Source: Chromatocurvus halotolerans
GTDB lineage: Bacteria > Pseudomonadota > Gammaproteobacteria > Pseudomonadales > Halieaceae
Length of the DNA stretch: 64,000 bases
Assembly: GCF_004340525.1 (NCBI RefSeq)
Contig: NZ_SLWX01000003.1
Coordinates: 62,001 to 126,000, forward strand
Reading direction: 5' to 3'
How positions within the stretch are numbered: position 1 is the first letter of the stretch; each line of letters starts with the position of its first letter. Position numbers and translations under genes: made by a program. Below, one piece after another: positions 18,909 to 26,818 of this stretch. Below the pieces are notes generated by a model. The model did no database searches and was not told the DNA's origin. It saw only the letters and a program-made list of their open reading frames with translations.

Positions 18909-18953
18909 ACAGTAAGGAAGTGAAATGACATGCCGGTTACGGCGACATGACGT
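18909..18953 (-). promoter_or_regulatory. Pho-box-like triple repeat and -10 element for receptor-phoD unit
   Basis: Read on the reverse strand, three 7-base units, ACGTCAT (18953-18947), CCGTAAC (18942-18936) and ATGTCAT (18931-18925), recur at an exact 11-base period. The PhoB consensus is CTGTCAT repeated every 11 bases. A TAnnnT hexamer, TACTGT (18914-18909), lies ten bases further on, the distance at which E. coli Pho promoters place the -10. The receptor ATG follows about 55 bases later. The outer units match five and six of seven bases, the middle one four. Confidence 0.6.
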
Positions 18954-19041
18954 TTTCGTGAATATGCTGTCATGTGTCTGATCAGCCGGCCTGCCGAACG
19001 TCATCGGTACACATTCCTTTTGCTGTGCCGGCCAGCTTTAC

Positions 19042-19070
19042 TTGAGCGGGCGTGTTTCGCGTATTACAAT
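19042..19070 (+). promoter_or_regulatory. Sigma-70 promoter of tRNA-Val
   Basis: TTGAGC (19042-19047) and TACAAT (19065-19070) are separated by 17 bases and lie just upstream of the tRNA. The following CCCGCG is a GC-rich discriminator, as expected for stringently controlled stable-RNA promoters. Confidence 0.65.
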
Positions 19071-19082
19071 CCCGCGTTCTTC

Positions 19083-19159
<77 letters not shown>

Positions 19160-19168
19160 CTTTTCTTC

Positions 19169-19199
19169 TGGGGCCAGGTCCCAACGGGACCTGGCCCCA
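19169..19199. repeat. Palindromic repeat copy 1, between tRNA-Val and dbpA
   Basis: A perfect 14-bp inverted repeat (TGGGGCCAGGTCCC and its complement) around a 3-base centre. It begins ten bases after the tRNA and ends ten bases before the dbpA ATG; the AAGG that could serve as the dbpA ribosome site starts at its base. It may end the tRNA transcript, since TTTTCTTCT precedes it, and may affect dbpA translation. It shares the core CAGGTCC/GGACCTG with two other palindromes at 20572 and 22616. Confidence 0.85.
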
Positions 19200-19209
19200 A
19201 GGCCGCATC

Positions 19210-20604
19210 ATGAGCAGCTTCCGATCCCTGCCTCTGGCCGAGGCGCAGCTGCAGACGCTAGACGCTCTCGGTTATCACAGCATGACGCCGGTACAGGCGG
19301 AGGCACTGCCGCTGATTCTCGGCAGGCGCGACGTGATTGCCCAGGCGCGAACAGGCAGCGGCAAGACCGCGGCGTTCGCCATCGGTATCCTGCAGTCCAT
19401 CAATCCGCGTTTTTTTGGCGTGCAGGCCCTGGTGCTGTGTCCCACCCGCGAGCTGGCAGACCAGGTGGGTGGCGAAATGCGGCGGCTGGCGCGGGGCATG
19501 CCCAATATCAAACTGGTGCTGCTCTGTGGCGGCAAGCCCCTGGGTCCGCAGATCGGTTCACTGGAGCACGGTGCGCACATTGTTGTCGGCACGCCAGGGC
19601 GCATCGATGATCACCTGCGCAAGCAGACACTGCAGCTCGATGGCCTGAAACTGCTGGTGCTCGACGAAGCTGATCGCATGCTGGACATGGGGTTTTCCGA
19701 AACGGTGGAAACGATCATTGGCCAGACGCCGGCGACGCGGCAGACGCTCCTGTTTTCGGCGACGTTCCCGAATGCCATCCGGCGCATGAGCCAATCCATC
19801 CAGCGCGATCCTGCGGCGGTAACGGTTGAAGGCGAGCATGCCTCGGACGTGATCGAGCAACATTTCTATGACGTTGAGCGGGATCAGCGCGACAGCGCCC
19901 TGCTGGCGCTGTTTGTTCATTACCGACCGGAAAATGCGCTAGTGTTCTGCCAGACGCGGCAACAGTGCGAGGAAGTGGCGCAACGGCTGCGCGGAAATGA
20001 TATTCAGGCGCTGGCGATTCACGGTGATCTCGAGCAGCGTGATCGTGACCAGGTCCTGGTGCAGTTTGCCAATGCCAGCTGTGCAGTGCTTGTCGCCACT
20101 GATGTCGCCGCCAGAGGTCTGGACATCAGTGCGCTGGCGCTGGTGATCAATTACGAGCTGCCGCGGAGCCCCGATATCTACCTGCACCGCATCGGTCGCA
20201 CCGGGCGTGCCGGCGAAAGCGGGCGTGCGGCGAGCCTGGTGGCGCCCGCGGATGCACCGCGCTTGCGCGCCATCGAGGAACAACAGGGAACCGGTATAAG
20301 CTGTCGGACCCTGCCGCGCGCCAAAGGAGTTGCAGGGTATGTGCTGCAGGCGCCCATGGTCACCCTTCAGCTCGATGCCGGCAGAAAACAGAAGCTCCGC
20401 CCCGGCGATATTCTGGGCGCGCTCACCGGCGATGCGGGCCTCGCCGGCGACGTGATTGGCAAGATCGACATCCACGATCGCAGCAGCTACGTCGCAATAG
20501 CGCGCGAGCGTGTGCGTGATGCCATGGCTTACATGACCCGGGGTAAAATCAAGGGGCGCAGTATCCGGGCACGCCTGTTGGGTTCAGGTCCGAGTGGGAC
20601 CTGA
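19210..20604 (+). CDS. dbpA: ATP-dependent RNA helicase DbpA
   Basis: 464 residues from the ATG at 19210; upstream codons in frame fall inside the tRNA and palindrome. The DEAD-box motifs run in order: Q-motif region, ARTGSGKT (I), PTRELADQ (Ia), TPGR (Ib), VLDEADRMLD (II), SATF (III), DVAARGLD (V) and HRIGRTGRAG (VI). The C-terminal DbpA RNA-binding domain (about residues 385-455) ends in KIKGRSIRARLL, the usual end of this family. DbpA acts on 23S rRNA helix 92 during 50S assembly. Here about seven extra residues, GSGPSGT, follow and are encoded by the palindrome at 20572-20616, where the stop also lies. Confidence 0.93.
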   Translation: MSSFRSLPLAEAQLQTLDALGYHSMTPVQAEALPLILGRRDVIAQARTGSGKTAAFAIGILQSINPRFFGVQALVLCPTRELADQVGGEMRRLARGMPNIKLVLLCGGKPLGPQIGSLEHGAHIVVGTPGRIDDHLRKQTLQLDGLKLLVLDEADRMLDMGFSETVETIIGQTPATRQTLLFSATFPNAIRRMSQSIQRDPAAVTVEGEHASDVIEQHFYDVERDQRDSALLALFVHYRPENALVFCQTRQQCEEVAQRLRGNDIQALAIHGDLEQRDRDQVLVQFANASCAVLVATDVAARGLDISALALVINYELPRSPDIYLHRIGRTGRAGESGRAASLVAPADAPRLRAIEEQQGTGISCRTLPRAKGVAGYVLQAPMVTLQLDAGRKQKLRPGDILGALTGDAGLAGDVIGKIDIHDRSSYVAIARERVRDAMAYMTRGKIKGRSIRARLLGSGPSGT

Positions 20605-20616
20605 ACCCAACAGGCG
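20572..20616. repeat. Palindromic repeat copy 2, overlapping the dbpA 3' end
   Basis: A perfect 20-bp inverted repeat, arms 20572-20591 and 20597-20616, with a 5-base centre. The inner core is TTCAGGTCC/GGACCTGAA. The dbpA stop codon (20602-20604) sits in the right arm and the last codons are in the left arm. It ends 28 bases before the ATG of the next forward gene. It could act as a strong RNA hairpin at the dbpA 3' end. Confidence 0.88.
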
Positions 20617-20644
20617 CCAAATCGTGAACCGAGGAAAAGTCATA

Positions 20645-21958
20645 ATGTCGACGCTGCGCCATGGGCTTGTTGCCGTTTTGTGCTGTGTTTTTTCGGTCAA
20701 TGCGAGCGCGCAGGTGACCGCACTGCTCGGCGGCCACCTGGTGGATGTAGAGAGCGGAGCGGTGCAGCACGACGCCGTTATCCTGCTGGATGGTGAGCGG
20801 ATCAGCCGCGTGGGTTCACGCGCCGAGGTGGCTATCCCGGCGGGCGCGCGGCTGATCGACGTCTCCGGCAGGTGGCTCATACCCGGGCTGATGAACATGC
20901 ATGTTCATCCCGGCCTGGTGCTGCCCGGGAAGCTGACTGCAGAGCTTGCGGATGAGACAGACGCGGCCCTCGCCCTGCGTATGGCAAGCGCCGTTCGCGG
21001 GATGCTGCAGGCGGGCATTACAACGATCCGCATACCCGGTGACAAACGGCATGCCGATCTGGCCCTTGACCGGTCCATTCGCAGGGGAGAGTCCACGGGT
21101 CCGAGGATCTACTCTGCAGGAGAGCCGGTGGTGATTACGGGTGGGCATCGCACCGAGGCGGGCGAAACCTACGCCGACGGACCCTATGAGCTGGTCAAGG
21201 CCGCGCGTCGACAGGTCAGTCTGGGCGCATCCTGGATCAAGATCCTGATCTCCGGTGGCATCGCGACGGAGGGAGGAGATATTGCCGATGCCCTGATGAC
21301 ACCAGAAGAAATCAACGCCGTGGTGGACGCGGCACATCGCTTTGGTGCGAGAGTGGCAGCGCATTCCGGCTCTTCTGCGGCAACCAGCGTCGCAGTTGAT
21401 GCCGGTGTCGACAGCATAGAACATGGCTACGTTCTGGACAGGGATGTCCTGCGTAAAATGCAGGGTGCGGGCACCTGGCTGGTGCCTACGATTGTGGTCA
21501 GTCAGCCCGCGACAACTGCCTTCTTCGAGCGCATCGGTTCCCCCCCGTGGTACCTGCAGCGCCGTGAGTCCGTGGGTCGGCAGCACTGGGAGGCCCTGCG
21601 CATGGCGATAGAAGAGGGCGTCAATATTGCCCTCGGCACCGATGGACTCCCCCAGGAGCCCAGTGACGGCACGACGTGGATGGTGCGGGAGGCGGAATAT
21701 TACGTTGAGGCGGGCATGACAGCCTTGCAGACGTTGCAGTCCGCGACTATCCAGACCGCCCGCATGCTTGATGCGGAGGATGAGATCGGTTCTATCAAAC
21801 CAGGAAAATACGCGGATATTGTTGCCGTAGCCGCTAATCCCCTCGACGACATCAGTGCTCTGCGTACCCTCGATTTCGTGATGAAGGGCGGTGTCGTCTA
21901 TCGGGATGATGCGCAATTGGCGCGTTCAGGCGGGGGGGTCAACGCGCTCTCCCGTTGA
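20645..21958 (+). CDS. Exported metal-dependent amidohydrolase (imidazolonepropionase/prolidase-like)
   Basis: 437 residues from the ATG at 20645 behind GAGGAAAA, with a signal peptide ending near NASAQ. Amidohydrolase metal motifs are present: HVH in MNMHVHPG after the strand PGLMNMH, a Lys in WIKILISGG that could be the bridging residue, His in VAAHSGSS and IEHGYVL, and Asp in ALGTDGLPQ. The late segment IGSIKPGKYADIVAV is typical of the family. Relatives include imidazolonepropionases and Xaa-Pro dipeptidases of the amidohydrolase type, so peptide cleavage is possible here as well. Its 3' end overlaps the convergent oxygenase gene by 33 bases. Confidence 0.82.
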   Translation: MSTLRHGLVAVLCCVFSVNASAQVTALLGGHLVDVESGAVQHDAVILLDGERISRVGSRAEVAIPAGARLIDVSGRWLIPGLMNMHVHPGLVLPGKLTAELADETDAALALRMASAVRGMLQAGITTIRIPGDKRHADLALDRSIRRGESTGPRIYSAGEPVVITGGHRTEAGETYADGPYELVKAARRQVSLGASWIKILISGGIATEGGDIADALMTPEEINAVVDAAHRFGARVAAHSGSSAATSVAVDAGVDSIEHGYVLDRDVLRKMQGAGTWLVPTIVVSQPATTAFFERIGSPPWYLQRRESVGRQHWEALRMAIEEGVNIALGTDGLPQEPSDGTTWMVREAEYYVEAGMTALQTLQSATIQTARMLDAEDEIGSIKPGKYADIVAVAANPLDDISALRTLDFVMKGGVVYRDDAQLARSGGGVNALSR

Positions 21959-22579
21959 GGTATTTACCCGGAACCAGCCGGCAATGGAGTAGCGATCCCG
22001 CCGCGCGGGCAGCACCTCATGCGCAAACTCCTCGCTCAGAAAGACGACCAGCGTGCCCATTTCGGGCAGCACGGTTACCGGTTCGCCGTTTTCAGGATAG
22101 AGCACAAGTTCTCCGCCATCCTCTGGCTTCCAGCCTGGATTCAGGTAGGCAACCAGCGACAGGACCCGGTTTGCCTCGCCGCGAAAGGCATCCAGGTGGC
22201 GGCGGTAAAACGCCCCGGGTCGGTAGTGGGCGAAATGGCTCTCAAAGGAAAACAGGCCAAGCAGCAGTCTGCGGTTCAGCTCTCGCTGCAGCGCGGCGGC
22301 CCACAGCAGCCAGTGCCTTCCGGCGTCGGATTGGCCGTTTATCCAGCAGATCTCGTCCTGGCGTACGCTGCGTGTCAGACTGTGATCCTGCTGTCGACCG
22401 ATGCCTGCCGGATAATACAGGCGGCTGTCCATGCCCATCAGGTGCTCGCGCAGTGCGAGCGAGTGCGTCGTCGGTAGCGCGCCTCTGCAAACGGCATAGC
22501 CATCGCGGCGCAGGGCGTCGGCGATGATAGCGTACAGCGGCTCTACACACTGCGGGTTCTCGGTCAGGGACGGCGACAA
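21926..22579 (-). CDS. 2OG-Fe(II) dioxygenase (prolyl 4-hydroxylase-like)
   Basis: 217 residues. The Fe(II)/2-oxoglutarate facial triad is visible: HLD in YRRHLDAFRG, the distal His in EEFAHEVLP, and the 2OG-binding Arg in RYSIAGWFRV; GGELVLY also fits the P4Hc-type fold. The substrate could be a protein or small molecule. The start is a TTG at 22579, supported by GGAG six bases upstream; the nearby ATG at 22584 is out of frame. Its last 33 bases overlap the end of the convergent amidohydrolase gene, so the C-terminal codons of both are mutually constrained. Confidence 0.8.
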   Translation of the reverse strand: MSPSLTENPQCVEPLYAIIADALRRDGYAVCRGALPTTHSLALREHLMGMDSRLYYPAGIGRQQDHSLTRSVRQDEICWINGQSDAGRHWLLWAAALQRELNRRLLLGLFSFESHFAHYRPGAFYRRHLDAFRGEANRVLSLVAYLNPGWKPEDGGELVLYPENGEPVTVLPEMGTLVVFLSEEFAHEVLPARRDRYSIAGWFRVNTSTGERVDPPA

Positions 22580-22615
22580 CGCATTCTCCGGAATGCCAAC
22601 AGGATGGGAGTATAT

Positions 22616-22646
22616 CGGGGTCAGGTCCCATTGGGACCTGACCCCG
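22616..22646. repeat. Palindromic repeat copy 3, between divergent genes
   Basis: A near-continuous palindrome with 15-base arms (CGGGGTCAGGTCCCA and its complement) around one central base. It lies in the 84-base gap between the divergent oxygenase and DUF2868 genes. TAAGG follows directly and could be the ribosome site for the forward gene 12 bases on. It shares the CAGGTCC/GGACCTG core with the copies at 19169 and 20572. Confidence 0.87.
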
Positions 22647-22663
22647 TAAGGTACAATTACCGG

Positions 22664-24079
22664 ATGATCGACAGCGCCCTACAGCTATTGCTCGACTTTG
22701 ATGCCCGCGTACAGCGCGAGGCGTCGCAGTCTGCCGAGTTCCTGCACCGGCGTGACCGACGTTTTGCACTGACCTGCACCGAGCGCGACGTGCCAGTCGA
22801 TGCGAGGGCCTGGCTCGATCACCTCGATCGTCTCAGCGGAGACGGGGCGCGCGCGTCCAGGGGTGTGCAGGTTGCCCGGCAGTGGCGACGGATTGCCGCG
22901 GGCTTTGGCATCGCCGGGGGCTTGTTCGGTGTTATTACCATGCTCGGACTGCTGGTCTATGAGGGGGGACAGCGCATCAACGTTACCGTCCTCATGGCGT
23001 TTGTTCTGCTCCAGCTGCTGCTTGCCTTGCTCACAACCCTGCAGGCGTCGCTCGGCTGGCAGCCCTGGCGGCCGCTGCTGGCACGATTCCAGAAGCAGCT
23101 GCCGACTCGCGTACTGCGGCAAATGCAGCCCTTGCTGATGGCCCGCGCGGCGCATCTCGGGGGGCTATGCTTTTCCGTTGCGGCACTGATCACGCTGCTG
23201 GTGGCCCTGGTGATTCAGGACCTCGCTTTCGGCTGGAGCACGACACTGAGTGCGGCTCCGACAGGCTTTACCAGACTGACAGCGTCGCTCGCCTGGCCCT
23301 GGCGTGGGCTGTGGCCGGCAGCTGTGCCCGACCTGTCGCTGGTGGAGGCAACGCGCTTTTATCGCACGGGAGCGGGAATGTCCGATGTTCCACCCTCGCG
23401 CTGGGGGGACTGGTGGCCATTCATCATGATGCTCTGGCTGACCTACGTCGTTCTGCCCCGTGGGATTCTGCTGGCGGTGGCGCAAGGCCATATTGTGCTG
23501 AGGGCACGGCGCGCGCTGCATGCCCATCCGGGATGGCGTGCGCTGCAGTACCGTATGGAAACGCCAACCCTCGACACCGGCAATGGTCACAACGATGCCG
23601 AGGACACGCCCGGTGAGTTCCACGGTGCGGCGCCGCGGCTGCTGCCACAGGCCAGTGTCGTGGTGTACTGGGGAGGCGTTGCGGCCGACAGCCTGCCCGC
23701 CGCCACCAGAGAGCGGGTAAGGCTCACCTGTTCTGCGGGTGGTCGGGCGACCCTGGAGTCCGACCGTCAGACCCTGCAGCAGATTGCTGACACACTGTCT
23801 GATAGTAATGGCAGGGACAATGACGTGCTGCTGGTCACGCGGGGCTGGGAGCCGCCTACCGGCGAGCTCCAGGATTTCCTGGAGGCGGCGCAGTCGCTAT
23901 GGCCGTCGCGGGCCCGTCTGACGGTCGTTCCCGTTTCCCATGATTCTGCAGTGCCCGTTCCGAAACACCAGCTCACCCAGTGGTTGCGTCTTCAGGAGCG
24001 CTTTCCCGCTGGCTTTGTCAGCGTTGCCCTGATCGACCCCTTCCCTGCAAACGCCGCGGAAAGTGAACCCGATGCCTGA
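22664..24079 (+). CDS. DUF2868 family multi-pass membrane protein
   Basis: 471 residues from the ATG at 22664; an upstream in-frame start would run through the palindrome and is unlikely. Four hydrophobic segments are visible at roughly residues 75-100 (FGIAGGLFGVITMLGLLVY), 105-125, 165-195 and 245-275, with a soluble C-terminal half of about 190 residues that includes VVYWGGVAADSLP. This layout fits DUF2868. No enzymatic motif is evident. The gene overlaps the following DUF3482 GTPase gene by eight bases, and these two families are commonly neighbours, so they probably act together at the inner membrane. Confidence 0.75.
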   Translation: MIDSALQLLLDFDARVQREASQSAEFLHRRDRRFALTCTERDVPVDARAWLDHLDRLSGDGARASRGVQVARQWRRIAAGFGIAGGLFGVITMLGLLVYEGGQRINVTVLMAFVLLQLLLALLTTLQASLGWQPWRPLLARFQKQLPTRVLRQMQPLLMARAAHLGGLCFSVAALITLLVALVIQDLAFGWSTTLSAAPTGFTRLTASLAWPWRGLWPAAVPDLSLVEATRFYRTGAGMSDVPPSRWGDWWPFIMMLWLTYVVLPRGILLAVAQGHIVLRARRALHAHPGWRALQYRMETPTLDTGNGHNDAEDTPGEFHGAAPRLLPQASVVVYWGGVAADSLPAATRERVRLTCSAGGRATLESDRQTLQQIADTLSDSNGRDNDVLLVTRGWEPPTGELQDFLEAAQSLWPSRARLTVVPVSHDSAVPVPKHQLTQWLRLQERFPAGFVSVALIDPFPANAAESEPDA

Positions 24080-25508
24080 AGTTCCGGTTTTTGCTGTCGT
24101 CGGTCATCCCAACAAGGGCAAGTCCAGTGTGGTGGCTACGCTGTCCCAGAATGATGCTATCGCCATTGCACTGGAGCCGGGGACCACGCGCAAGCGACAC
24201 CGCTATCCGTTATCGGTCGATGGTGAGGTACTGTATGTCCTTGAGGACACCCCGGGCTTCCAGCGTCCGCGCCGCGCCCTGGAGTGGCTGGAGGCGCACA
24301 GCGCCTCGGCAACGGACCGTGCCGAAACCGTCGCCGCGTTTGTCAGCGAGCACCGGGATGACGCGCGCTTTACTGACGAGTGCGAGCTGCTTGCGCCGCT
24401 GGTGGAGGGCGCCGGTATCATCTACGTGGTGGACGGGTCGGTTCCCTACAGTCCGGAGGACGAGATCGAGATGACGATCCTGCGCTGGACCGGGCGACCG
24501 AGCCTTGCGCTGATCAACAGCATTGGGCCTGATGACTACAGCGATGCCTGGAAGGCCGCTCTGGGGCAGTTTTTCCAGGTCGTGCGGCGTTTCGATGCGG
24601 TGCGCGCGCCGTTTGCCCAGCATCTCTCGCTGCTGCGCGCCTTCGGGCAGCTGGAGCCGGCGTGGGAAGCACCGCTCGAGCGCGCGGTGCGCTTCCTGTC
24701 AGAGCAGCGTCACTCGCGGCAGGTACAGGCTGCAAGGCTGATTGCTGATGCCCTGATAGACATGATGACCTACCGCGAACAAAGTACGCTCACGGAAACG
24801 CAGCTGGCGCAGGGCGAGGATGGTGTCGTGGAGGAGCGTCTGCGCCGGCGCTGGTATGAGCACCAGCGTCAGCGTGAGCAGGCGCTGCGCCGGGATATCG
24901 AGCAGCTCTACCAGCACCGGCACCTGCGGCGACAGGAAGCGGCGCTGGAGTGGCACAGCGATCACGATCTGTTCAGCGAGGACAGCCGTCGCGCCTGGGG
25001 CGTGAGCAGGCGCTATCTGGCGACCGCAGGCTTTGGTGCCGGCGCCATTGGCGGGGTGGGTCTCGATGCACTCACGCTGGGTTCATCCTTTGGCTTTGGC
25101 GCCCTGGCTGGCGGGATTGTCGGAGGCACCGGCGCCTATCTGTTCGGGGACCGTTTCACACTGCCTGCCATGCAGTGGGGACCCCTGCGGGACGGTCTGA
25201 AAACCGCAACCTTCGGCCCCGTGCAGGACAGCCAGTTCGGCTACGTTGTTCTGGGCCGCGCCGTCGATCACTGGTGGCATATCAGCCATCGCAATCATGC
25301 CGGGCGCGATCTGCTGGATCTGCCGCCGGCCAGCGATCACTGGCTGGAATCACTCGATGCCCGCAGCCGGCGCACGCTGCAGCGCGGGCTGGACAGCTGT
25401 CGCAGGAAAGGGCGTCTCGATGGCCGGCTGCGCGCAGACGTTGAAGCGGTGGTTACCGCGGCGCTCGCGATTTACGACAGACGGCAGAACGGGCAGGGCA
25501 GTACATAA
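24072..25508 (+). CDS. DUF3482 GTPase-like protein
   Basis: 478 residues from the ATG at 24072, preferred over a GTG at 24063 because GGAAAG lies eight bases before the ATG but abuts the GTG. A TRAFAC-type GTPase domain occupies the N-terminal half: P-loop GHPNKGKSS, a switch-like GTTRKR and G3 DTPGF. The G4 motif NKxD is not seen; the equivalent strand reads LALINSIGPDD. The middle is helical and charged (RRRWYEHQRQREQALRRD), and residues near 325-365 form a glycine-rich hydrophobic hairpin (GAGAIGGVGLDALTLGSS). It overlaps the DUF2868 gene and is likely a membrane-associated partner of it. Confidence 0.78.
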   Translation: MPEVPVFAVVGHPNKGKSSVVATLSQNDAIAIALEPGTTRKRHRYPLSVDGEVLYVLEDTPGFQRPRRALEWLEAHSASATDRAETVAAFVSEHRDDARFTDECELLAPLVEGAGIIYVVDGSVPYSPEDEIEMTILRWTGRPSLALINSIGPDDYSDAWKAALGQFFQVVRRFDAVRAPFAQHLSLLRAFGQLEPAWEAPLERAVRFLSEQRHSRQVQAARLIADALIDMMTYREQSTLTETQLAQGEDGVVEERLRRRWYEHQRQREQALRRDIEQLYQHRHLRRQEAALEWHSDHDLFSEDSRRAWGVSRRYLATAGFGAGAIGGVGLDALTLGSSFGFGALAGGIVGGTGAYLFGDRFTLPAMQWGPLRDGLKTATFGPVQDSQFGYVVLGRAVDHWWHISHRNHAGRDLLDLPPASDHWLESLDARSRRTLQRGLDSCRRKGRLDGRLRADVEAVVTAALAIYDRRQNGQGST

Positions 25509-25569
25509 ACACCCGCGACATCGGAGTAAGGCTGCCACGCCCCGCGCGCGCCTGCCCGACCCCATCCTT

Positions 25570-26547
25570 TTACTGTAGGGTCAGGCGTTCACGATTCTCC
25601 GCATAGGTCCTGGCGTCCAGCGGCAGATAGCCGGTCAGGTGCAGCCAGCGGGGAGCGCTGGCGAAATAGCTGTCGAGAAATGCCTGGAGATCGGGTTTGC
25701 TGCGCAGCGCATCGCGATTCACGTACAGAAACAGCGGGCGGGACAGCGGCTGATAGCGGCCGCTGCTTGCCGTGTCGACAGAGGGATATACTGCTCCATC
25801 CCCGCTGTCGATAGGGATAACGCGCAGTGACTCCCAGTGTCGGTGATAAGCCCCGATGCCAAAAAAACCGAGGCTGTTGCTGTCCTCTGCGATTTTCGCC
25901 GCCAGCCACTCCTCGTCTTCGCTGGCGGCATAATCCCCGCGACTGGCCCGGGTCTCGCCGGTGATGACGGTCGTGAAGTAGTCGTAGGTTCCCGAGTCCC
26001 TGCCGCGGCCATACAGTGCCAGCGGGCGTTCCGGCCACTCCGGCCGCACCTGGTTCCAGTGTGTCACGGCGCCTTCTGCCGCCGGCTCCCAGATGCGCTT
26101 GAGTTCCTCGGTGCTCAGGTAATCCACCCAGTCGTTGTTGAAGTGTGTGACGATGGCCAGGGTGTCCACAGCTACCGGGAATTCCAGGTACTCAACGTCG
26201 GCATCGGCGCAGGCCTGCTGTTCCTCGGCATTGATCGCGCGGGAGGCATCTGCGATGTCGATGCTGCCTTCACAGAATTGCCGAAAACCCCCGGTGGTGC
26301 CGGCAAAGGCTACGCGGATATCCGCGTCGCGTCGCTCTCGCCGGAAGCGCCTCGCGGCCTCGAGCGTTACCGGGTAGACCGTGCTGGAACCACTCGCGAC
26401 AATCGTGCGCTCTGTGACGGGGCGTTCGGGAGTCTCGCGATCACCGCTGCACCCTGCGGCCAGTAGAGCGAGGCCCATCCCGGCGATCCGCGCGATGAGG
26501 GTCCCGCTTTGACTGCCGTCTGGCAGGAACCCCGCGATCCGTTTCAT
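25570..26547 (-). CDS. PstS-like phosphate-binding lipoprotein
   Basis: 325 residues. A lipobox, LLAAGC, follows a hydrophobic segment near residue 33, so the protein should be membrane-anchored. Phosphate-binding motifs of the PstS family are present: ASGSSTVYP, FAGTTGGFRQFCEG, IDIADASR and GRGRDSGTYDYF. It binds phosphate in the periplasm. No pstC, pstA or pstB lies nearby; instead it is the third gene of a unit led by a Na+/Pi symporter. Its ATG overlaps the stop of the small helical gene (ATGA), so translation is coupled. Confidence 0.83.
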   Translation of the reverse strand: MKRIAGFLPDGSQSGTLIARIAGMGLALLAAGCSGDRETPERPVTERTIVASGSSTVYPVTLEAARRFRRERRDADIRVAFAGTTGGFRQFCEGSIDIADASRAINAEEQQACADADVEYLEFPVAVDTLAIVTHFNNDWVDYLSTEELKRIWEPAAEGAVTHWNQVRPEWPERPLALYGRGRDSGTYDYFTTVITGETRASRGDYAASEDEEWLAAKIAEDSNSLGFFGIGAYHRHWESLRVIPIDSGDGAVYPSVDTASSGRYQPLSRPLFLYVNRDALRSKPDLQAFLDSYFASAPRWLHLTGYLPLDARTYAENRERLTLQ

Positions 26548-26774
26548 TGCGGTTTTTTTTCCTTTCCAGTCTGCTCCCGGAGCGACCTGCAGAAATTGCG
26601 CAGACTGGCGAGCCTTGTTTCCACGGTATCGAAATAGTCGTCGAGGTGATCGATCATGTCATGCTGCTGGTTTTCCAGGCTAAGCTGTATCTGCTGATCC
26701 AGCTCCGCTACAGCCTCGCTCAACGCATCGACATGCTCGGTCTTGTCTTCAAGGTGCTTGTGTTTCACCGTCAT
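26544..26774 (-). CDS. Small helical (coiled-coil) protein in the phosphate operon
   Basis: A 76-residue acidic protein, predicted largely helical, with heptad-like spacing in ALSEAVAELDQQIQLSL and HLDDYFDTVETRLASLRNF and a Lys-rich tail. No family is recognised. GAGG precedes the ATG, and the stop overlaps the pstS-like ATG, which supports a real gene. Many Na+/Pi symporters of this family carry a C-terminal helical PhoU-like domain that the neighbouring symporter lacks, so a separate accessory role at the same transporter is a reasonable guess, not more. Confidence 0.65.
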   Translation of the reverse strand: MTVKHKHLEDKTEHVDALSEAVAELDQQIQLSLENQQHDMIDHLDDYFDTVETRLASLRNFCRSLREQTGKEKKPQ

Positions 26775-26818
26775 TCTCCCTCAGGTGCCATGTCAGTCAT
26801 TCTCTTCGCACGGCGATC

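Noticed and set aside
19160-19209. Reading the dbpA frame upstream to a start at 19120
   Set aside because: That start lies inside the tRNA and the codons run through the palindrome; the family N-terminus begins at 19210.
25551-25586. Possible fourth copy of the palindrome (CGCCTG..ACCC and GGGTCAGGCG)
   Set aside because: The left arm is interrupted by four bases, the CAGGTCC core is missing and part of it is coding sequence of the PstS-like gene; at most a weak terminator between convergent genes.
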